This document shows positions 6,907 to 14,500 of a DNA stretch of 18,019 nt, in pieces. How positions within the stretch are numbered: the stretch's first letter is position 1; every line of letters begins with the position of its first letter. The DNA is taken from contig WFQV01000476.1 of NCBI GenBank assembly GCA_015486905.1, forward strand, positions 1 through 18,019, given 5' to 3'. Made by a program: the position numbers and the translations under genes. The notes under the pieces are model-generated. The model was given only the letters and a program-made list of their open reading frames with translations. It was not told the DNA's origin and made no database searches. This stretch comes from Melioribacteraceae bacterium (GTDB lineage Bacteria; Bacteroidota; Ignavibacteria; Ignavibacteriales; Melioribacteraceae).

Positions 6907-7836
6907 ATGAAACAGTTTTACTTTTTTTCGAAGAATAAATTAAAGTTTGTAGAGATTAGGAACTTCTACCGGAAGTTCATATTCCTTATTCTATTTTTTT
7001 CAAGTGTAATTTCATTCCTGATATTCGGAACATTCTTTGTTATTAATCAAATAATAAATCCCAATGCCGAAGTCACAAAACTACAAATGGAGAACAGGGT
7101 ACTTCAAAATAAATTAAAAAGCGCTCTCAGAAAATACGATGATTTAGACACGAGATTAGATAAAATAACAAAGGAGAATAACGCTTTAAGGCTTGCTGTA
7201 AATTTGGCTCCCATTGATGTAAACAACCGTGTTAAAGGCATGGGTGGTGCCGTTTTTGACGATATTCCGATTTCCAACTCAAAGGATGTAAAAAAGATTT
7301 TAACAAAGTTAAATTCGAAAATAGCCGAAGTTGCCGCGGAAGTAAATTTCGAAAAAAATAATTATGAAACTATTAAAAATAAATTAGAATATAATAAAAG
7401 ATTATACAGAGCTATTCCGGCAATCAAACCTGCCGATGGTCCCTACGGCGATAAATTCGGAATGCGCTGGCATCCCATTTTAAAAATAAGAAGAATGCAT
7501 AACGGAATAGATATTTTAGTCAATACGGGATCTCCGGTTTATTCTACCGGCGACGGAATCGTCTCGTTCGTAGGAAGGCGGGGCGGTTACGGTAAAGTGG
7601 TGGAAATAGACCACGGTTTCGGCTATATGACGCTTTACGCTCATCTGAGTAAATATTTGGTAAGGAAAGGACAAAAAGTTAAACGTGGAGATGAAATTGC
7701 TCTTAGCGGTAATACCGGAAGGCTCTCGACGGGGCCACACCTCCATTACGAGGTTAGGCATAACGGCATTCCTCTTAACCCCAGGAATTTTATCTTTGAC
7801 GATGTTAATTTGTTTGACATTGTAAAAAAGAAATAG
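6907..7836 (+). CDS. M23 family metallopeptidase (LytM domain), membrane anchored
   Basis: This 309-residue protein is a probable peptidoglycan endopeptidase of the cell envelope. A basic N-terminus is followed by one membrane span (about 23-49), then a helical, likely coiled-coil segment (about 53-100 and 125-165), then the LytM domain (about 180-296). All LytM zinc ligands and catalytic histidines are present: H198 and D202 in HNGID, H246 in YAHLS, and H278 and H280 in GPHLHYE. It should therefore be enzymatically active, unlike the degenerate EnvC/NlpD-type activators. The anchor plus coiled coil resembles the Bacteroidota M23 proteins thought to act in cell shape or division. ATG 6907 has no visible ribosome site; a promoter-like pair lies immediately upstream. 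The next gene begins 17 bases after the stop. Confidence 0.9.
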   Translation: MKQFYFFSKNKLKFVEIRNFYRKFIFLILFFSSVISFLIFGTFFVINQIINPNAEVTKLQMENRVLQNKLKSALRKYDDLDTRLDKITKENNALRLAVNLAPIDVNNRVKGMGGAVFDDIPISNSKDVKKILTKLNSKIAEVAAEVNFEKNNYETIKNKLEYNKRLYRAIPAIKPADGPYGDKFGMRWHPILKIRRMHNGIDILVNTGSPVYSTGDGIVSFVGRRGGYGKVVEIDHGFGYMTLYAHLSKYLVRKGQKVKRGDEIALSGNTGRLSTGPHLHYEVRHNGIPLNPRNFIFDDVNLFDIVKKK

Positions 7837-7853
7837 GAACGGAGCGGATAACT

Positions 7854-8084
7854 ATGATTTGGACAATTGAATTAGCTTCTTATTTAGTCGATGCCCCTTG
7901 GCCAGCAAACAAAGAAGAGTTAATAGAATATGCCGATAGAATTGGCGCACCTTACGAATTAATTGAAAATTTAAAAGAACTTGAAGATAACGAAGAAATC
8001 TACGAATCAATAGAAGATATTTGGCCCGATTATCCTACCGATGAAGATTTCTTCTACAACGATGACGAATACGATTACACTTAA
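7854..8084 (+). CDS. DUF2795 domain small acidic protein
   Basis: This 76-residue, very acidic protein I recognise as a DUF2795-type protein: WTIELASYL, then DAPWPANKEELIEYADRIGAP in the middle (residues 13-33), then ELIENLKELEDNEE, ending in the aromatic-acidic tail IWPDYPTDEDFFYNDDEYDY. Members in the Bacteroidota/Chlorobiota group are usually found next to holB and the PSP1 gene, as here. The DUF2795 fold is thought to be a small helical module; its task is not known. There is no signal peptide or membrane span. ATG 7854 is preceded by GGAG at 7841-7844, nine bases away. It ends five bases before holB, so it is probably cotranscribed with it. The acidic tail could mimic nucleic acid or bind a basic partner; that is speculation. 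Confidence 0.75.
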   Translation: MIWTIELASYLVDAPWPANKEELIEYADRIGAPYELIENLKELEDNEEIYESIEDIWPDYPTDEDFFYNDDEYDYT

Positions 8085-8089
8085 TTGAG

Positions 8090-9241
8090 ATGAATGAAAT
8101 TCTTTCGGAAGGAATTGTAGGACAAGAGCGGGCATTAAAAATCCTCAGTAAACTTTATGAATCCGGACGTGTTCCACACGCACTTTTGTTTGTAGGCAAT
8201 GCAGGAATAGGCAGACACAAATTAGCGCTTAACTTCTTGAAATTATTGAACAATAAACTTCCCGAAGAGAAAAGGGAAAGAGTTTTTCGTTCGATTGAAA
8301 ATTACGCCGAGCCTTACGTAAAATTAATTCTTCCTTTACCAAGAGGGAAAGGCGAGAACACCGAAGACGGTCCTCTCGATAAATTAACGGCTCAACAAAT
8401 AGAAGAAATACGCGAGCAAATATCTTTAAAAGCTCAAAATCCCTTTCACCAAATTTCAATAACGGCTGCAAATGCAATTAAAATAAACAGCATTAGGGAC
8501 ATTCGCAAAACGATTTCAATGAATGTGCCTGGGAACGAATTCCGTATCATAATAATTTCCAATGCTCATTTAATGACTACGGAATCTCAAAATGCTTTGC
8601 TTAAAAGTTTGGAAGAACCACCGGAACGAAATATTTTTGTTCTTATTACGGATTCGCCAGATAGACTTTTGGAAACAATACGTTCAAGATGTTGGATGGT
8701 GGACTTTAACCCTCTCAAAGAGGAAGAAATTGAAAAAATATTGACGAGCAACTTCAAAATCAATACGAATTTTGCAAAACTATTAGCTGCACTTTCGGAT
8801 GGCTCGGTGGCAAAAGCTTTGGAGCTTTCAAATTACAATTTGGACGATTTGTTTGATTCTGCAATTACCATTTTGCGTTATTCTATGGGCAGAAAATATT
8901 TTACGGCTTTGAATTCTTTCGAAAGCATTCTCGAAAATTATGATTCAAAAGCCATTTTTATTTTAATCGGCTTAATATTAAAATGGATTCGAGACACAGA
9001 TAAATTCAAATATTTGGAAAGTGTTGACTATTTTAAAAACAACTCCGAAACAATTCAGACCTTCGTTTCACGTTTTGGCGATATTGATATTTTCCCGGTC
9101 GTTCAACGCATCGACCAATTAATAAAATACCTTGACAACAACGTTTACTTGAATGTCATAACAATGAATATTATTTTTGAACTATCAAACTTAATTATTA
9201 GGAACAAAGTTAATGTTTCATATAAATATTCCTCATCTTGA
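8090..9241 (+). CDS. holB: DNA polymerase III delta' subunit
   Basis: This 383-residue AAA+ family protein is a clamp-loader subunit. The opening IVGQERALKIL and VPHALLFVGNAGIGRHKLA (29-46) define the fold; the P-loop (GNAGIGRH, 36-43) lacks the GK(T/S) lysine, so it should not hydrolyse ATP, as expected for delta'. It keeps the SRC arginine-finger motif (199-201) and ALLKSLEEPP (169-178), a hallmark of clamp-loader subunits. The four-cysteine zinc module that normally follows the P-loop in gamma/delta' is absent; the only cysteine in the protein is C201 of SRC, and the region instead holds a P-R-K-G-rich insert (about 72-98). The C-terminal third would be the collar domain. It overlaps ricT by 29 bases. 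The same holB-ricT order occurs in Bacillus (holB-yaaT). Confidence 0.88.
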   Translation: MNEILSEGIVGQERALKILSKLYESGRVPHALLFVGNAGIGRHKLALNFLKLLNNKLPEEKRERVFRSIENYAEPYVKLILPLPRGKGENTEDGPLDKLTAQQIEEIREQISLKAQNPFHQISITAANAIKINSIRDIRKTISMNVPGNEFRIIIISNAHLMTTESQNALLKSLEEPPERNIFVLITDSPDRLLETIRSRCWMVDFNPLKEEEIEKILTSNFKINTNFAKLLAALSDGSVAKALELSNYNLDDLFDSAITILRYSMGRKYFTALNSFESILENYDSKAIFILIGLILKWIRDTDKFKYLESVDYFKNNSETIQTFVSRFGDIDIFPVVQRIDQLIKYLDNNVYLNVITMNIIFELSNLIIRNKVNVSYKYSSS

Positions 9242-10067
9242 TGAAAGGGTACCTGACGAAGAAACACTAAAGGAGCTACAAACAAAATACACCGTAAGTT
9301 ACCAAAATTTAATTGTTGATAAAATACTTAATCAACCTCGCCACGTAAGCGCGTGTCTTAATTGCGGAGCGGAAACTTCAAACACTTCCACACCTTTTGA
9401 TATGCGTGAAATTATTGAAGTTAATTGCAAGGGCTTGTTGGGAACGGATTTCGTTGAAATAAATAACGAAATTCTTTCAGGTTTGCAGCACGAAGATATT
9501 GTAATTATTCAATCCAATAATGATTTCCAGGAATGTGCCAAAATTCAAGAAAAAGGTGAAATAGTACGAATAAAAAGGAGAGAATTGGGACTTTACGGCG
9601 AAGAATTGCCCTACGTTATTCGAAAAGCCACCGATGAAGATTACGAAAAAATCAACGAAAATCTAATTAAAGAAAAAGAAGCCGTACCGATTTTTAGAGA
9701 AAAAGTAAAAAAGTACGGCTTGGAAATGAAATTCGTTGATGTACATCTTCAATATGACAGAAAAAAATTGTTCTTCTTTTACACGGCAAACGGTCGTGTG
9801 GATTTCCGCGAATTGGCAAAGGATTTGGCTTCGGTTTTCAGAACAAGAATTGAATTGCGACAAATAGGTGCCCGAGACGAAGCGAAAAAAATAGGCGGGA
9901 TAGGGATGTGCGGCAGGGAATATTGCTGTACCACTTTCATGAACGGTTTCAAACGCATTACCACACAAATAGCAAGCGAACAAAATTTAAATACCAGCCT
10001 TTCAAAATTAAGCGGCCCTTGCGGAAAGTTAAAATGCTGCTTATCTTTTGAAATAGATACAAATTAA
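9213..10067 (+). CDS. ricT: PSP1 domain protein, RicT/YaaT-like
   Basis: This 284-residue protein has the PSP1 C-terminal domain with the conserved cysteine set C233, C238, C239 (GMCGREYCC) and C270, C275, C276 (GPCGKLKCC), plus an N-terminal CLNCG (C48, C51). In Bacillus subtilis, RicT (YaaT) works with RicA and RicF as the Y-complex, which carries iron-sulfur clusters and stimulates RNase Y cleavage of mRNAs. The cysteine pattern here makes a metal or Fe-S site plausible, but no RicA or RicF is visible in the window, so the role may differ. ATG 9213 lies within the last 29 bases of holB and is preceded by AGGA (about 9200-9203), eight or nine bases away, which supports this start. A hairpin follows the stop. 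Confidence 0.85.
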   Translation: MFHINIPHLDERVPDEETLKELQTKYTVSYQNLIVDKILNQPRHVSACLNCGAETSNTSTPFDMREIIEVNCKGLLGTDFVEINNEILSGLQHEDIVIIQSNNDFQECAKIQEKGEIVRIKRRELGLYGEELPYVIRKATDEDYEKINENLIKEKEAVPIFREKVKKYGLEMKFVDVHLQYDRKKLFFFYTANGRVDFRELAKDLASVFRTRIELRQIGARDEAKKIGGIGMCGREYCCTTFMNGFKRITTQIASEQNLNTSLSKLSGPCGKLKCCLSFEIDTN

Positions 10068-10076
10068 AAATGAATT

Positions 10077-10100
10077 AAGCCTTCTCTAACAAGAAGGCTT
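10077..10100 (+). terminator. Hairpin after ricT, possible terminator
   Basis: AAGCCTTCT (10077-10085) and AGAAGGCTT (10092-10100) are perfect 9-base arms around a six-base loop, followed by TGTATT, which is only moderately T-rich. It sits 9 bases after the ricT stop and ends 23 bases before the thiolase ATG. It fits a terminator for the housekeeping run, although termination would be weak. If it does terminate, the thiolase promoter must overlap it or lie inside ricT. Confidence 0.6.
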
Positions 10101-10123
10101 TGTATTAAGAATAGGAGGTAAAG

Positions 10124-11305
10124 ATGAGAAAAGTCGTGATCGTTTCGGCAAAAAGAACGCCGGTTGGTTCCTTCTTAGGTACCTTGTCTTCATTAAAATC
10201 AACTGAATTGGGTACAATTGCAATAAAAGGCGTTTTAGATGATTCTAAAATAGACCCCCAATTAGTTGACGAAGTTATTATGGGTAATGTTTTAACTGCA
10301 GGCGTGGGACAGGCACCTGCACGTCAGGCGGCACTATTTGCCGGATTGCCGGATAAAATTGAATGTATGACAATTAATAAGGTTTGCGGAAGCGGACTTA
10401 AAGCCGTGATGCTTGCTCAGCAGGCAATTGCGGTAGGTGATGCCGATATTATTATTGCAGGAGGAATGGAAAGTATGTCAACTGCTCCTCATCTTCTGAT
10501 GAATTCAAGAAAAGGTTACAGATTAGGCGACTCCAAAATCGTTGATTCAATGGTGCACGACGGATTGTGGGATGTTTACAATAATATTCACATGGGAAGT
10601 TGCGCTGAGACAATTGCCAAGGAATTTGAACTCACAAGGGAAGAGTTGGACGATTTCGCTATTGAATCTTACAAGCGTGCTCAAAAGGCAATTGCAGACG
10701 GCAAATTTAAAGATGAAATTATTCCGGTAACAATTAAAACAAAAAAAGGGGAGACAATTGTTTCGGACGACGAAGAACCTTCAAGAACAAACTTTGATAA
10801 GATTCCGAAACTTAGACCTGCATTTGAAAAAGACGGAATAATTACAGCTGCAAATTCTTCAAAAATAAACGACGGTGCGGCGGCTGTGCTTGTAATGTCC
10901 GAAGAAAAAGCCAAAGAACTCGGCTACAAACCCTGGGTTGAATTGGTTGCACAAGCCTCGGCTGCAAGAGCTCCCATTGAATTTCCCAAAGCTCCTGCCG
11001 ATGCAATAAACAAAGTACTAAAAAAAGCAAATATGAAATTGGAAGACATTAACTTATTTGAAATTAACGAAGCTTTTGCAGTTGTTTCTTTAGTCGTTAA
11101 CAAATTGCTCGGTCTTACAATGGAAAATGTAAACGTAAACGGTGGTGCGGTCGCTCTGGGGCATCCGATTGGAGCAAGCGGAGCAAGATTATTAACTACC
11201 TTGCTTTACGAAATGAGACGTAGAAATTCTACTTACGGACTTACCTCCCTTTGTATTGGCGGGGGAGAAGCAAATGCAGTAATTGTTAAGAAATACAAAA
11301 ATTGA
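10124..11305 (+). CDS. Acetyl-CoA C-acetyltransferase (thiolase II)
   Basis: This 393-residue thiolase reversibly joins two acetyl-CoA into acetoacetyl-CoA, or cleaves 3-ketoacyl-CoA. Catalytic residues are complete and at almost the exact positions of Zoogloea biosynthetic thiolase (C89, H348, C378): nucleophile C88 in NKVCGSG, H347 in GHPIGASG, and C377 in CIGGGEANAV. The length is that of the biosynthetic subclass. Such thiolases usually prefer acetoacetyl-CoA, but the chain-length range cannot be read from sequence. ATG 10124 has the strongest ribosome site in the window, AGGAGGT (10113-10119), four bases away, predicting high expression. It is directly followed by the hydroxyacyl-CoA dehydrogenase, so the pair gives two consecutive steps of the acetyl-CoA/3-hydroxybutyryl-CoA interconversion. 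The remaining pathway enzymes (crotonase, acyl-CoA dehydrogenase) are not in the window. Confidence 0.93.
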   Translation: MRKVVIVSAKRTPVGSFLGTLSSLKSTELGTIAIKGVLDDSKIDPQLVDEVIMGNVLTAGVGQAPARQAALFAGLPDKIECMTINKVCGSGLKAVMLAQQAIAVGDADIIIAGGMESMSTAPHLLMNSRKGYRLGDSKIVDSMVHDGLWDVYNNIHMGSCAETIAKEFELTREELDDFAIESYKRAQKAIADGKFKDEIIPVTIKTKKGETIVSDDEEPSRTNFDKIPKLRPAFEKDGIITAANSSKINDGAAAVLVMSEEKAKELGYKPWVELVAQASAARAPIEFPKAPADAINKVLKKANMKLEDINLFEINEAFAVVSLVVNKLLGLTMENVNVNGGAVALGHPIGASGARLLTTLLYEMRRRNSTYGLTSLCIGGGEANAVIVKKYKN

Positions 11306-11314
11306 GAGGTGAAA

Positions 11315-12166
11315 ATGGAAATTAAAAAAGTTGCTGTTATCGGTGCGGGAACAATGGGCAACGGAATTGCTCACGTTTTTGCACAAAATGGATTTAAGGT
11401 TCAGCTTTGTGATGTGGCACAAGAATATTTGAACAAGGCACTTGCTACAATCGGTAAAAATATGGACAGACAAATCAAGAAAGGAATCATTACCGAAGAA
11501 GACAAGAAGAATGCTTTGTCAAATCTTACCCCTATTATTGGAATTGAGAATATCGATTCGGATAATGATTTGGTAATTGAAGCAATTATTGAAAACAAAG
11601 AGGCTAAGCTCAGTATTTTTAAGCAATTAGAAGGGAAAATTAAAGCCGATTCAATATTTGCTTCCAATACTTCTTCCATTTCAATCACAGAATTATCTTC
11701 TGTTTGCAGAGCTGATAAATTTATCGGGATGCATTTTATGAATCCCGTTCCGGTTATGAAACTTGTTGAAATCATACGAGGTTACTCAACTTCGGAGCAA
11801 ACTTACAAAACCATTAGGGATTTGGCAACTAAATTAGGCAAAACTCCGGTGGAAGTAAGTGATTATCCGGGATTTATTTCGAACAGAATATTAATGCCGA
11901 TGATTAACGAAGCTATTTTCGCATTGTACGAAGGTGTAGCAAGTGCAGAAGACATCGACACGGTAATGAAGTTAGGTATGGCTCATCCGATGGGTCCGCT
12001 TACTTTAGCCGATTTTATCGGGTTGGATGTTTGCCTTTCAATTATGAACGTCCTTTACGAAGGCTTTAACGACTCGAAATACAGACCTTGTCCATTGTTA
12101 AAGAAAATGGTATCCGCTAATAAGCTGGGAAGAAAAACCGGAGAAGGATTTTTTAAATACGATTAG
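11315..12166 (+). CDS. hbd: 3-hydroxybutyryl-CoA dehydrogenase
   Basis: This NAD(P)-dependent dehydrogenase of 283 residues interconverts acetoacetyl-CoA and 3-hydroxybutyryl-CoA, following the thiolase reaction. The N-terminal Rossmann motif is GAGTMG (10-15). The active-site segments are SNTSS (117-121) and GMHFMNPVPVMKLVEII (138-154), with H140 as the catalytic histidine; the C-terminal helical domain begins with SNRILMPMINEA. I place the start at ATG 11315 rather than the in-frame GTG at 11309, because GAGAGG at 11304-11309 would overlap that GTG but is well spaced (five bases) for the ATG, and the resulting protein begins at the family's usual point. The stop of the thiolase gene lies nine bases before this start, so the two are very likely one operon. 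Confidence 0.93.
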   Translation: MEIKKVAVIGAGTMGNGIAHVFAQNGFKVQLCDVAQEYLNKALATIGKNMDRQIKKGIITEEDKKNALSNLTPIIGIENIDSDNDLVIEAIIENKEAKLSIFKQLEGKIKADSIFASNTSSISITELSSVCRADKFIGMHFMNPVPVMKLVEIIRGYSTSEQTYKTIRDLATKLGKTPVEVSDYPGFISNRILMPMINEAIFALYEGVASAEDIDTVMKLGMAHPMGPLTLADFIGLDVCLSIMNVLYEGFNDSKYRPCPLLKKMVSANKLGRKTGEGFFKYD

Positions 12167-12184
12167 TGACAATCTTTTCGATAG

Positions 12185-14245
12185 GTGAACTTTTTGAAAA
12201 GTAACGTTGAATACAAAAAAAAATTTCAGGAATGGCTTTCAAAGTTTTCTTTCCCGAATTATACTATTTTTAGCATATTTGCAATAATTATGGGGGCTGT
12301 TGCCGGTTTGGCGGCAGTCCTTTTTCACGATGCGGTAGAATTATTAAATAAAATTCTTTTTAGTACCAGCGTAGAAAATTTATTTTTCATAGGTTCCGGA
12401 ATTGTAATTATTATTCCGGCAATCGGAATGCTGATTCAGGCAATAATGATTATTATTTCACCAAGTACCGCAAAGAGAAAAGGAGTATCCGAAGTTATTA
12501 AAGCCGTGGCAATTAGGGGAGGGTACATACCCTTTAGAACAACCCTCTTCCATTTTATTGCCCCTGCAGTGTGTATCGGTACCGGAGGTACTGTCGGACC
12601 CGAGGGACCGGCGGCACAATTAGGCGGGGGATTAGCAAGTAAATTAAGCGACATTTGGGGACTTTCGGATTCGCGAAAAAGAATATTTACCGCAGCGGGG
12701 GCAGGAGCGGCAATAGCCGCTATTTTTAATACTCCTTTAGGTGGAATTTTCTTCGCTCTCGAAATAATTCTACTGAATGATTTTCAAACACCAACATTTT
12801 CAGCATTAATTTTAGCTTCTGTTACTGCTTCGGCTATTTCAAGAATTTTATTAGGCAATGAATCGATTTTCCACTTTCAACACCATGCTTTCACGGATTA
12901 TTCCCAGCTTTGGGTTTTTATCGTTCTCGGCGTTTTTGCTGGAATTATTTCGCTTCTGTTTATTAAATATTCGACCTTTCTTCAACATTTGTTCAAGAAG
13001 AAGATACTTAAACTAATACCTCAATGGTTGGCAATGACCATAGTGGGCATATTGATTGGCGTTGCGGGCTATTTTTACAAGGATATTCTCGGAATAGGAT
13101 ATTCGGCCATTAATGAAATGCTAAGTAATTCTTTGAGTTGGAGATTGGTTCTGCTTTTAATGGTTTTAAAGTTTCTCTTTGTCCCTTTAATTCTGCATTC
13201 AGGCGGATTCGGAGGACTTTTTGCTCCTTCTTTGTTTATCGGAGCAGCTGCAGGTTACTTGTTTGCTTATTTCTTTAACAGCATAGGATTAACTACTGAT
13301 TTTACAATTATTATTCTTGTTTCAATGGGAGCAGTCCTCGGAGGAATCAATACTATTCCTATTTCTGCGATTCTAATTATTTTTGAAATGTCAAAGGATT
13401 ACAGTTTTATTTTACCTTTGATGTTGGCTGTAATTGTAAGTACTACAATAGTTCAATTGACGATTAAAGGCTCAATTCACGTTTTACATTTAGAAGAACA
13501 AGGCTATAAAATTGTCTCCGGTAAAGAATCTAATATTCTTAAAAAACTAAGAGTTAGGGATGTTCCTTTAAGGGATATTGAACTGATTGATGAAAAAACC
13601 ACATTGCCTCAAATTGTTCGTAAATTAATTGCCAGCTCTCACGATACTTTTTACGTTAACAACGATGAAGGTAGAATAATCGGAACAATTACGGAATCCG
13701 AATTACGTCCGATAATGATTGATTACGATACATTAAAAAACGTTGTGGTGGCAAGAGACGTTATGAAACCGTTGGTTATTACTGTCGATTACAACGATGA
13801 TTTGGATTATGTTTTAAGATTGCTCAGCAAATATAATTTGGATCAATTTCCTGTGGTTCGTGATAATGTAATTGCCGGAAGTATTTTAAGACGAGATTTA
13901 TTAGAAGCATACAATAAAGAAAGTCTAAAGGAAAATTTAGCCGACGGGCTTTCTCATGAATTATCTACAATAGAAGAAGCCGGGACATCCAGAATCGCCG
14001 GTTATATTATTCGTGAAATTCCTGTCTTGGATTCACTCGCAGGTAAAACATTAGCTTCTTTAAGAATTAGAAATAAATACGGTATTGAAATTCTTTTGAT
14101 TAAAAAGAAGAGAAATTTATTTGCAGAAGAAAATGAAGAAGAAATAATTGCTCCGGATCCTAACTTAGCATTAGAATTGGGAGATACTTTAGTGGTATTT
14201 GGTGAAGAATCAAAGATAAAGCAGTTTCAGAAGGAAATTCAATAA
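12185..14245 (+). CDS. ClC-family chloride channel/transporter with CBS pair and TrkA-C domain
   Basis: This 686-residue protein has a ClC core (about 25-435) with many membrane helices, two CBS domains (about 455-575) and a C-terminal TrkA-C-like domain (about 595-682). The gating glutamate E140 is kept in GPEGP (138-142), as is the filter segment GGFGGLFAPSLFIG (340-353). At the position of the proton glutamate (E. coli E203) the protein has I194 in FALEIIL, and the conserved C-terminal anion-coordinating tyrosine seems to be H432 (SIHVLHL). Both changes favour a channel-like rather than proton-coupled mechanism, as inference. CBS and TrkA-C domains suggest control by a nucleotide ligand. 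Two starts are possible: GTG 12185 as listed, or TTG 12194, which has AGGTGA (12183-12188) five bases upstream. It is 18 bases after hbd, with no functional link evident. Confidence 0.88.
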   Translation: MNFLKSNVEYKKKFQEWLSKFSFPNYTIFSIFAIIMGAVAGLAAVLFHDAVELLNKILFSTSVENLFFIGSGIVIIIPAIGMLIQAIMIIISPSTAKRKGVSEVIKAVAIRGGYIPFRTTLFHFIAPAVCIGTGGTVGPEGPAAQLGGGLASKLSDIWGLSDSRKRIFTAAGAGAAIAAIFNTPLGGIFFALEIILLNDFQTPTFSALILASVTASAISRILLGNESIFHFQHHAFTDYSQLWVFIVLGVFAGIISLLFIKYSTFLQHLFKKKILKLIPQWLAMTIVGILIGVAGYFYKDILGIGYSAINEMLSNSLSWRLVLLLMVLKFLFVPLILHSGGFGGLFAPSLFIGAAAGYLFAYFFNSIGLTTDFTIIILVSMGAVLGGINTIPISAILIIFEMSKDYSFILPLMLAVIVSTTIVQLTIKGSIHVLHLEEQGYKIVSGKESNILKKLRVRDVPLRDIELIDEKTTLPQIVRKLIASSHDTFYVNNDEGRIIGTITESELRPIMIDYDTLKNVVVARDVMKPLVITVDYNDDLDYVLRLLSKYNLDQFPVVRDNVIAGSILRRDLLEAYNKESLKENLADGLSHELSTIEEAGTSRIAGYIIREIPVLDSLAGKTLASLRIRNKYGIEILLIKKKRNLFAEENEEEIIAPDPNLALELGDTLVVFGEESKIKQFQKEIQ

Positions 14246-14285
14246 TGTCCGATAATGTATATTATGTAAACAAGGATTTTTGCCT

Positions 14286-14495
14286 TTATAAAGCACCACT
14301 TAACTTTAAATACAAGTAAAGGACAATTATTACCAATACCAGCCAAATTACCGGAGAAGTAACTTTACTCCCCTTGATTTTCCTTCCTCTTCTAAATCCA
14401 AGACGTCGTTTTCTGCGTTCTTGTTCATCTTCATCAGGATTGTAAAAACGAGGTGTGTAATCAAAAATTCTGTGTCTTGGTTTTTTAAAAAACAT
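14286..14495 (-). CDS. Short tail-anchored membrane protein, conserved hypothetical
   Basis: This 69-residue protein has a strongly basic first part (RERRKRRLGFRRGRK-like, about 26-42), preceded by an aromatic-proline motif FDYTPRFYNPDEDE (11-24), and one C-terminal membrane span (about 48-66). That is a tail-anchored layout with the basic part in the cytoplasm. I recall short proteins with a similar YTPRYY-like motif in Bacteroidota but cannot name the family or a function. It starts five bases after the lipid kinase stop, on the same strand, so it is probably the last gene of that operon. The ClC gene ends convergently 40 bases away; I see no convincing terminator in that gap, only a short CTTTATAAAG palindrome (about 14284-14293). 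Confidence 0.7.
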   Translation of the reverse strand: MFFKKPRHRIFDYTPRFYNPDEDEQERRKRRLGFRRGRKIKGSKVTSPVIWLVLVIIVLYLYLKLSGAL

Positions 14496-14500
14496 CTTAC

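Noticed and set aside
10842..11030. Minus-strand reading frames inside the thiolase gene
   Set aside because: They are antisense to a complete, well-conserved enzyme and resemble no protein.
11309..11314. GTG at 11309 as start of the hydroxybutyryl-CoA dehydrogenase
   Set aside because: The GAGAGG ribosome site would overlap it; ATG 11315 is well spaced and matches the family's usual N-terminus.
14246..14285. Bidirectional terminator between the ClC gene and the small membrane protein
   Set aside because: Only a 5-base AT inverted repeat and a short CTTTATAAAG palindrome are present; neither is a convincing terminator stem with a T tract.
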